A stretch of 64,000 bases of DNA, from positions 35,434,215 through 35,498,214 of the forward strand of contig NC_067122.1 of NCBI RefSeq assembly GCF_021347895.1, in the 5' to 3' direction. Below the pieces are notes generated by a model that was not told where the DNA came from, searched no databases, and saw nothing but the letters and a program-made list of their open reading frames with translations. Positions 56,770 to 64,000 of the stretch are shown here, piece after piece; position 1 is the first letter of the stretch, and the number at the start of each line of letters is the position of its first letter. Made by a program: the position numbers and the translations under genes. The stretch is from Acanthochromis polyacanthus. Taxonomy: Eukaryota > Chordata > Actinopteri > Pomacentridae.

Positions 56770-57060
56770 GCTGGACCTGAATATCCGAATAATCGTTCGC
56801 TACAGCGGTATCCCCCCCCCGTCATGCTTCACTTCACTGCATAAATGCAAGACAAGATGCCGAAGACCTCCACTGTTTGGGATTTCTTCAGTTTAACTGA
56901 AGACAAAACGAAGGCAGTGTGCAAAATTTGTGTCCGGGAGACCAGATGAAAGGATCCAAAGGAAAAAAAAAAAAAAAAAAAAAGGATCCAAACACTCAGA
57001 CAGGTCTCCTCCGGTCCGGGTGACCAGATGAATGAATCCGAATATTCGGGCCGTCTCCGC
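56770..57060 (+). mobile_element. hAT-like element relic with BED zinc-finger start
   Basis: A left-end-like GGGCTGGACCTGAATATCCG is followed by ATG at 56857 opening MPKTSTVWDFF, then KAVCKIC, then a stop at 56947. This is the start of a BED-type zinc finger, with its CxxC, as found at the N-terminus of hAT transposases. The His pair and the catalytic domain are absent. GAATATTCGGGCCGTCTCCG near 57040 resembles an inverted partner of the left end, which suggests a deletion derivative of about 290 bp. Confidence 0.6.
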
Positions 57061-57069
57061 CTCACTCGA

Positions 57070-58310
57070 GGTTTTAGTTACACATTATCTATTGTGATCC
57101 CTGCTCTAGCCCTATTCTTCTCCTTCCACCTTCCTCCTTGTCTGTCCTTCTTCCTGTCTTTGTCATCTGTCTCTCTTGCGTTTCTCTCACTCATCCTGTC
57201 ATCTTGTGCTGCACAGTGGAGTAAGTGGTTAGCACTTTCTCCTTGCAGCAAGAAAATCCCTGGTTCACGTCCCGGCTTTCCCGGGATCTCTCTGCATGGA
57301 GTTTGCATGTTCTCCCTGTGCATGTGTGGATTTTCTCTGGGTACTCCGGCTTCCTCCCACAGTCCAAAAATATGCTGAGGTTAATTGGTTACTCTAAATT
57401 GCCCGTAGGTGTGAATGTGAGTGCGATTGTTCGTCTGTATATGTAGCCCTGCGACAGAGTGGCGACCTGTCCAGGGTGTCCCCTGCTTTCGCCTGAGTCA
57501 GCTGGGAAAGGCTCCGGCCGACCCACGACCCTAGTGAGGATGAAGCGGTGTATAGAGGATGGATGGATCCTGTCATCTCTCTCCTTGTTTTGTCCCTCTG
57601 TTTGCATCTGTTGGTCTCTGTATCTTTCTGCCTGTCTCACTCACACTCACCTGCCTGCACTCCTGATTACTGCTATATGAATCACCTGCACTGATCAGCT
57701 CATTTACCTCACCTGTCTTCAATTACACCACTACTATATAAACTCAGCTCAGTCACTTACTTCATGCTGGTCCATAGACTTCTGTACCATCTTACGATCA
57801 CCACGGCTTCATGGACTTAATGCTGCCCCTGTACTCCTGCCGGTTCCTGTTAGTTCCTCACCTGGACTCATTTTCTTCTTTTTTTGGATTTCCACCTGGT
57901 TTTGTTCTGTCCTACACTGCTGTAACTCCGTCTTGTGCTTTGCCAGCCCTGGATTCCCTGAGCCTGCTTTCCTGCCCCTTCAGTCTAGTTTTTTTTTCTC
58001 CTGTTGTGAGTATTCAGTTTTGTTGGATTGTTTTTAGTTCATTCTTCTGCAGGTTTCTTGATTTTTTTTTTTCTTTCTTTCTCCCCCTCTGTAGTTAGTT
58101 TAGAGTTTACTGTTTTTGTGGTCTTCAGTTTTCTCTAACGTTTGGTTTGTCAGGTTTCAGCCCGTCCTCCCTGCCAGTCATCCCTCCTGTTTCTAGCCCC
58201 TCCTTAGTTTGTATCTTTAGTTTTATGTTTGCTATAAATAAAGATTCCTTTTTCTGCTGAAACCAGTTTGTCTGTTTCTGTGCCTGGATTCTGACTTCCC
58301 CCTGTAACTG
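57070..58310 (+). mobile_element. LTR-like pyrimidine-rich element, interrupted by a SINE
   Basis: Outside the SINE (57205-57566) the plus strand is strikingly C/T-rich. It includes CTACTATATAAACTCAGCTC (TATA-like, near 57730) and CTATAAATAAAGATTCC (AATAAA, near 58240), followed by GTTTGTCTGTTTCTGTGCCT. A promoter-like box about 500 bp upstream of a polyadenylation signal fits a solo LTR. Neither TG...CA ends nor a target duplication could be fixed. Confidence 0.4.
57205..57566 (+). mobile_element. tRNA-headed SINE, third copy, with perfect 12-bp target-site duplication
   Basis: ATCCTGTCATCT flanks the element at 57193-57204 and 57567-57578. Same family as 17334-17695, with GGTTCACGTCCC as a B-box variant and a short GGATGG tail. 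It inserted into the pyrimidine-rich LTR-like sequence. Confidence 0.9.
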
Positions 58311-60424
58311 TATTGTTGTTAAAACCACATTCTCTGTTTACTCTTATTTGTAAATAAGCACTGAACTGTATGAGAAAAAGTGTTGTAGCTGCTTGGGAAC
58401 GAGGGGAAGAATGCCCTTTCATGTTCCGTTCAGTAATCTCTAGACTGAGCATAACAACTCCACAGATGTTGTTTCAGCCAACATTTGGCTCCTACCGCCA
58501 AGAGCACATGGCACACCAAGAAAGGACATCATGCAGTTTTTAGAATTTCAAATGGAAGGGGCAAAGACATTCTTGGCCCAGCACAATGTACAGGAAGACG
58601 GTATAGATCTCTCAGAACAGGAAGACAACACTGGCCATTTGGAGCCAGAGAAGAAACGTTTCAGGAAGGAACTGCATCTCCATCTGCAGAAGGGCTAATG
58701 CACGTCTTCCAGAGGTGGTCAACCTGAAGAATGTGGTGTGCTGCAGAGCGTCGGGCTGTTTTGGTGACCTCAAGTCCAGTGTGAAACATGCAAGGTGTTT
58801 CTGTTCTTGCAAGCTGCATGCAACTGTTAAATGGTCTTTCACAAAGTAAGTTTGATCAAGTTCTTTGGAAAAAAAAAAAAAAATCATTTCAATAACTTCT
58901 TGGAAAAACATTTCTGAATGTTGCTCGGAGGATGTTTCTCACTTATCATTGAACATGATTTTTCTCAAAGTCTCCTCCAAAGGTTGATGTTAAAACATAA
59001 TTTTGTAGAAACATTGCTGGAAATGAAAATATCCTCTAAAGTTCTTTAAACATTTTATTCATGTTTTCTTTTAAGTGTTGGAATTTGCAGTTAATGATAT
59101 CCCTTGCTAGATGGACGGTCTCTGAGGCACAGCTGATATATGAACCAGGAAATGTGAATGGAGTATATCTCTGTGTTCAACACAATCTCCTGCTGTAAAG
59201 TTTCATACATTATCTTTATAGAATATCCTGTTTGTTCCATCCTGCAGAATTCACGCACATATACACACAATGATCGCAATGATCCATGAAGCTGCTGCTT
59301 CTTTGGCTGACATAGAATGTAAATTCCAGCTCCACAGAACACAAACAGCTTGTGACTCATGAGGAAAACCCATTACTCATTCATTTACTTCTTCATGTAT
59401 GCTCAAAAATTGCATTTCAAGTGAGGAAGGTGTAAAACATGTTTACATGTTCCACCCAGACATGACATGTTCAATAAAAAGGTGCTGTTCTTCACTGCAG
59501 TGTGTTGCTGTAGTGAGCTTCTGTCATTCTACAGATAGTATGCAGCAGTGAAGAGCCTCCAGCTGTATTTATGTGTTTTAACTACAATATACTGTAGAAC
59601 CTTGAGAGTGGCCATGAATTTCTGCATTGGAGAGTAAATGTTGTTTATTGACCTGTTTAGGAAATTGAAAGAGGTATTTTTCTGTTGTAAATGCTGAAGT
59701 TAGACACCTCTACATGAGACTGAAATGATACCAGTGTCCAGAAGCTGGTAAAAACACTGAAGTGTGCTAACAAATAATACAGAGGAACACGATATAGAAA
59801 CCAGAGTATCTGCGGGTTTGGAAATATACTAAAATGTATGGAGCAAGTCAGCATTTGTTGGTCATCTTGACTGATGTCTATTAGTAATAAAAAAAAATTG
59901 AACAGTGTCTTAAATCATTGATCATTTTCTTCTTTGCTCTCAATATTATTTTTTAATAACACAGTTGTGTAACTGTTATGAGCTTTTCTTCATATGCAGG
60001 ACCTTAAGCATTCCAGCAATGGACTGATATTCCATACTAATGTTATCTCACAAATCAAAGTTGTCCTGTTGTGACTCTGCTCACAGTGCTCCTGCCACAT
60101 TTGTAAAACTCCCTGAATGTCCACTTCTGACCACTAGTAATTGAATGTTTCAGCATGGAACTGAGACTTTCATACAGAGCAAACATCAGATTTCATGTGA
60201 AGCATTTTCACTGGTGACCAGAATTGAATCTACGACAAACTAAGACCAAACAGCAGCCAGAGATCAGTACCAGGAACACACTCAATGTTTTCTTCCACAT
60301 TTGCATGATTGTGCAGCATGAATTCATCCCCCAGGCTCAAACTGTAAATACTGGGTTGTGTTGGAACATACTGACACATTGGAGGGAGAAGATTCTGATT
60401 AAAACACCTGAACTGACCAGGTTG
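58311..60424. other. unassigned intergenic DNA
   Basis: No feature that I can support. A 14-A run occurs near 58869 and an 8-A run near 59889. Confidence 0.4.
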
Positions 60425-60496
60425 TTATTGAAAATGAGAACTTGTTCTCAACTAACTCACCTGATAAAATAAAGGTTAAATAAATAAATAAATAGA
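60425..60496 (+). mobile_element. non-LTR element 3' tail
   Basis: GAAAATGAGAACTTGTTCTC, then AACTCACCTGATAAAATAAAGG and (AAAT)n resemble the end of a fish LINE or its dependent SINE. Upstream similarity is not recognisable. Confidence 0.6.
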
Positions 60497-60589
60497 AAAC
60501 TTTGCTGGGCACACTTTATTTTTTGGCTGCACCAATACAGTTGTTTCCCTTCCCCTGAAATGAGTCTTTCTCCAATTCATGCACAATTC

Positions 60590-61640
60590 AATTCAACTTT
60601 ATTTATCCAGCGTCAAATCACAATATATGCTTTCTCACAGCGCTTAACATAATAAGGTGATCGGCAACGGAGGGAAGGAACCCAAAAAACCTTAGGGAGG
60701 GGTAAAAAATAAACTCTGACAGAACCAGGCGCAGAGAAGTTGGCCATCTGCCTCAGCCAGTTGGGGTAAGAGTGTGGACAGCAGGATAGCAGGTGGAGAG
60801 CAAGGAATACAAACAGAACAATGGACATCATGGAGGTCAGTGAGGCCAGAAACTTCAGATCAGAGATACCTGCAGACAGAACACAGGACCTCAGGGACAT
60901 ACAGTTAGTGATTTGTAATGGTGGTTGTAACTGAAGGGAAGGGAAGGGAAGGGGAGGGGAGGGGAGGGGAGGGGAGGGGAGGGGAGGGGAGAGGAGAGGA
61001 GAGGAGAGGAGAGGAGAGGAGAGGAGAGGAGAGGAGAGGAGAGGAGAGGAGAGGAGAGGAGAGAAGAGAAGAGAAGAGCCCGGTGCATCATAGGAATCTT
61101 CCAGGAATCTAAACCTATAGCAACATAACTAAGGGATATCTCAGGCGATCCTGAGCAGCCCTAACTATAAACTTTATCAAAGAGGAAAGTTTTAAGCCTT
61201 ATCTTAAAAGTAGGCATCTGGGAGCTGATTCCACAACAGAGCAGCTGATAATTGAAGGTTCTGTTTCTGGAACTTCTGGAACCACCAGTAAACCTGCAGT
61301 CTGAGAGTGAAGGGCTCTGCTGGGATGATATGGAACGATAAGTTCTTTAAGAATTTTGTATGTCACAAGCAGGATTTTAAATTATATCCTGGATTTTACA
61401 AGAAATCAGGGAAGAGAAGCTAATGTGGGAGAAATGTGATCTCTCTTCCTGGTTACTATCAGAACTCAGACTGAAGCATTTTGTTTCAGCTGGAGGTTTT
61501 CAGCAGAATTATTCGGACATCCTGATAATAAGGAACTATAGTAGTCCAGCTGAGAAGTTCTGAATATGTGGATTGGTTCCTCAGCATCACTCTGAGACAA
61601 GATGTTCCGAATTTTTCAATATCACGGGGATGAAAGATGG
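60590..61640 (-). mobile_element. L2-like LINE 3' fragment, split by a purine microsatellite
   Basis: The left end (AATTCAACTTTATTTATCCA) and blocks such as GAAGGAACCCAAAAAACC, ATCATAGGAATCTTCC, AAGTTTTAAGCCTTATCTTA and CATCCTGATAATAAGGAACT match a very common fish repeat. On the minus strand the last block corresponds to the LDYCN.LLSG motif after the LINE reverse transcriptase, here degraded. The region from 60934 to 61078 is replaced by a GGGGA/GGAGA array. Confidence 0.65.
60934..61078. repeat. purine microsatellite (GGGAA/GGGGA/GGAGA)n
   Basis: 145 bp of pure purine on the plus strand, changing in three blocks from GGGAA to GGGGA to GGAGA and finally GAGAA. Ser/Pro-Leu and Gly-Glu-Arg ORFs across it are artefacts. 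Confidence 0.95.
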
Positions 61641-61650
61641 CTGTAGGTTT

Positions 61651-63500
61651 TCTGAACATTCCATGCGTCATTATTGTTGGATACTGAACATTTTGTGCTT
61701 CCTCATTGTTGGATACGAAACATTCCATGTTATATCTTTGTTGGTAGCTGAACATTCCATGCATTCTCATTGTTAGATACTGAACATTCTATATTTCCTT
61801 GTTGGTTTCTGAACACTCCATGCTTTCTCAGTGTTGGTTTCTGAACATTCCATGCTGCCTAGTTGTTGGTCACTAAACATTCCATGTCTCCTCATTGTTG
61901 GTTTCTGAACAGTCCATGCTTCCTCAGTGTTGTTTGCTGAACATTCCATACGTCCTCAGTATTTGGACCTGAACATTCCATGCTTCCTCAGTGTTGGTAG
62001 CTGAACATTTCATTCTTCTTATTTGTTGGTAGCTAAAGATTCAGTGCTTCCTAGTTGGTAGTAACTGAACATGCCATGCTTCCTCACTGTTGAATATTGA
62101 AAATTCCATGTTTCCTCATTGTTGGATACTGAAAATTCCATGCTTCCTCAGTGTTGGATACTGAGCATTCCTTGCATCCTCAGTAGTGGATACTGAACAC
62201 ACCATGCTCCTCAGTCTTGGTCACTAAGCAACACTTGAATCTTTATTGTTGGATACTGAACATTCAATGTTTCCTAAGTGTTAGATGCTAAACATTATAT
62301 TCTTCCTCATTGCTGATTGCTGAACATTCCATGCTTCCTCTGTGTTAGATACTGAACATTTCATTGTTCCTCATTTCTGGCAACTGAACATTCCATGCAT
62401 CCTCAGTGTTGGATACTGAACATTCCATGTGTCCTCTTTGTTGTTAGCTGAACATTCCATGCTTTCTCAGTGGTGGACAGTGAACACACCAAGCTTCTTC
62501 AGTCTAGGTAACTAACATCACCTGAATCCTTATTATTGGATACTGAAAATTCCATGTTTCCTAAATGTTAGATGCTGAACATTCCATGCTTCCTCAGTGT
62601 TAGATACTGAACATTTCACGCTTACTCATTGTTGACAACTGAACATTACATGCTTCCTCAGTGTTGGTAGCTGAACATTCCATTCGTCCTAATTGTTGGT
62701 AGCTAAAGATTCCATGATAGTTGGATACTAAACATTCCATGCTTTCTCATGGTTGGTAGCTGAACATTCCATCTATCCCTATTGTTGGTTATTGAACATT
62801 CCATGCTTCCTCTTTTTTGGTTAAAGAACATTCCATGCTTCCTCATTGTTGAGAACTGAACATCCTATGTCTTCTCATTGTTGATTACTAACCATTCCAT
62901 GCTTCCTCATCGTTAGTAGCTTAAAATTTCATGCATCCTCATTGTCAGTAACTGAACATTCCATGCTTCCTCGGTTTTGGTAGCTGAACATTCCGTGGAT
63001 CCTTATTGTTGGTTACTGAACATTCCATGCTTCCTCCTGTTTGGGAACTGGACATTCCATGCTTCCTCCTGTTTGGAAAATGGACATTCCATGCTTTGTG
63101 GTTGTTGGTAACTAAGCATTCCATGCATCTTCAGTGTTTGTAATTGAACTTTCCATTCTTCCTCACTGTTGGATACTGACCATTCCATTCTTCCTCACTG
63201 TTGGATACTGACCATTCCATGCTTCTTCATTGTTGGTAACAGAACATTTCATTCTTTTTCATTATTGGTAGCTGAACATTCCAGGCGTTCTTATTTCTGG
63301 TGACGGAAACTAAACATTCCACGCTTCCTCATGTTTGGGAACTGGACATTCCATGTTTTGTGGTCGTTGGTTACTGAACATTCTATTTTTTACTCATTGT
63401 TGGTCGTTGAACATTCCAGGCTTCCTTGTTGTTGGTAGCGGAACATTCCATGCTTCTTCATTGCTGGCAGATGAATATTCCGTCCTTCCTCATTTTCTGC
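61651..63500. repeat. large minisatellite, about 32-bp unit, nearly 60 copies
   Basis: Units are variants of TGAACATTCCATGCTTCCTC plus ATTGTTGGTAGC. Most are 31-33 bp with scattered short ones. The core GAACATTCCATGC is best conserved. The array begins directly at the inner end of the L2-like LINE fragment. Minus-strand ORFs with SMECPFS and GMFSNQQ-like repeats follow from the unit and have no coding support. Confidence 0.95.
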
Positions 63501-64000
63501 CAATAAAATCAGGCCTTGGAAATCTATCTTCTACAGCCGAACAAAAATCTACACAATGCAGTTGAAGCTTTGGGAGAAAAGAAAAGTCTCAGCCAAAATA
63601 AGTGCAACAGCTGTAAAATGCTTGCTACAATCTCCAAGATGTTCAAAACAACTACAATGTGGTGAAGATTTCCTTTGACACTTTCCACCTCGCACAGCAT
63701 GCAGCAGTTTGACTGGTATTTGCATTTGTGATTCAGAAGACAGTTTTGATTACATGAGTCTGTGATTCAGATAATTAGCTGCTCTTGTGAAAAAGGCAGA
63801 AGCAGAGTAGACAGGACTGAGTAGCTGTATTTTAAATTGAAAGCCATTGCAGGTCTCATTGATAATGCCACATCCTGAGAGGCTTTCTAACCATCTGCTG
63901 TGGGACTGGACCATTTCTCTGCAGCCAGTCATCATGCTGCCCTGTTTCTGCACTCTCCACATCTCACTGGCTCTGGCTCTTTGCTGAAGGCCTGTCATGT
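63501..64000. other. unassigned DNA to the window edge
   Basis: No feature recognised. The 82-codon minus-strand frame at 63750-63998 has no clear homology or splice context. Confidence 0.4.

Noticed and set aside
58485..58727. 80-codon plus-strand ORF
   Set aside because: Low-complexity basic composition, no homologue recalled and no splice signals supporting it.
60891..61112. Ser-Pro-Leu and Gly-Glu-Arg repeat proteins on the two strands
   Set aside because: Both are readings of the purine microsatellite.
61651..63500. CRISPR-like array
   Set aside because: The whole 32-bp unit repeats with drift. There are no conserved repeat/unique spacer halves.
63003..63565. Short ORFs with SMECPFS or NILFF-like repeats
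   Set aside because: They come from the 32-bp minisatellite unit. No coding bias or splice context.

Overview
The window looks like teleost fish DNA, most likely from a percomorph. The evidence is its content: Tc1/mariner and hAT remnants, miniature inverted-repeat elements, tRNA-headed SINEs with target-site duplications, CR1/L2-type LINE pieces, Ty3/gypsy LTR material, long (GT)n and (GATA)n arrays, and AT-rich DNA with splice-like signals. I find no intact host protein-coding gene. The nearest to host coding DNA is a CpG-rich promoter with a splice donor at 2.7 kb and a frame-broken terminal-exon remnant at 3.9 kb. A minus-strand coding-like remnant lies at 24.6-25.4 kb. Short ORFs elsewhere look like chance frames or transposon debris. 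Family assignments are from memory; no search was run.

Layout. 1-26 kb: intergenic DNA with two arrays of the same A-rich minisatellite (1-505 and 15.9-16.7 kb), several Tc1/mariner remnants, MITEs, SINEs, a lone tRNA-Thr-like sequence and microsatellites. 26.2-30.4 kb: one damaged L2/CR1-like LINE, with an esterase-type ORF1, an internal deletion that fuses ORF1 to mid-endonuclease, and a broken reverse transcriptase. 30.4-44.03 kb: a tandem array of seven units directly abutting the LINE. 44-64 kb: MITEs, a fully palindromic fold-back element, another Tc1 relic, three more SINEs, a hAT remnant, an LTR-like stretch, an L2-like LINE 3' fragment split by a purine microsatellite, and a 1.85-kb minisatellite.

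The array is the most unusual object. Each unit reads LTR, then the complement of an entire tRNA-Lys(CTT), then a 22-bp spacer, then a second, truncated tRNA-Lys primer-binding-site motif, then a Ty3/gypsy integrase C-terminal fragment that begins just after the catalytic Glu, then a purine-rich tract and the next LTR. All seven integrase fragments share the same stop codon. The LTRs come in a 1.19-kb form with a TATA box and a roughly 0.41-kb form lacking a 768-bp segment with GT...AG ends. A separate 1,461-bp TG...CA element with CATA target duplications sits at the same site in units 3 and 6. Offsets show that units 5-6 are a copy of units 1-3 from which one unit was lost by an unequal exchange at 40027-40042. 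My reading is that a deleted LTR element copied its whole primer tRNA into DNA and was then amplified by LTR-LTR recombination. Capture of a neighbouring tRNA gene remains the main alternative.
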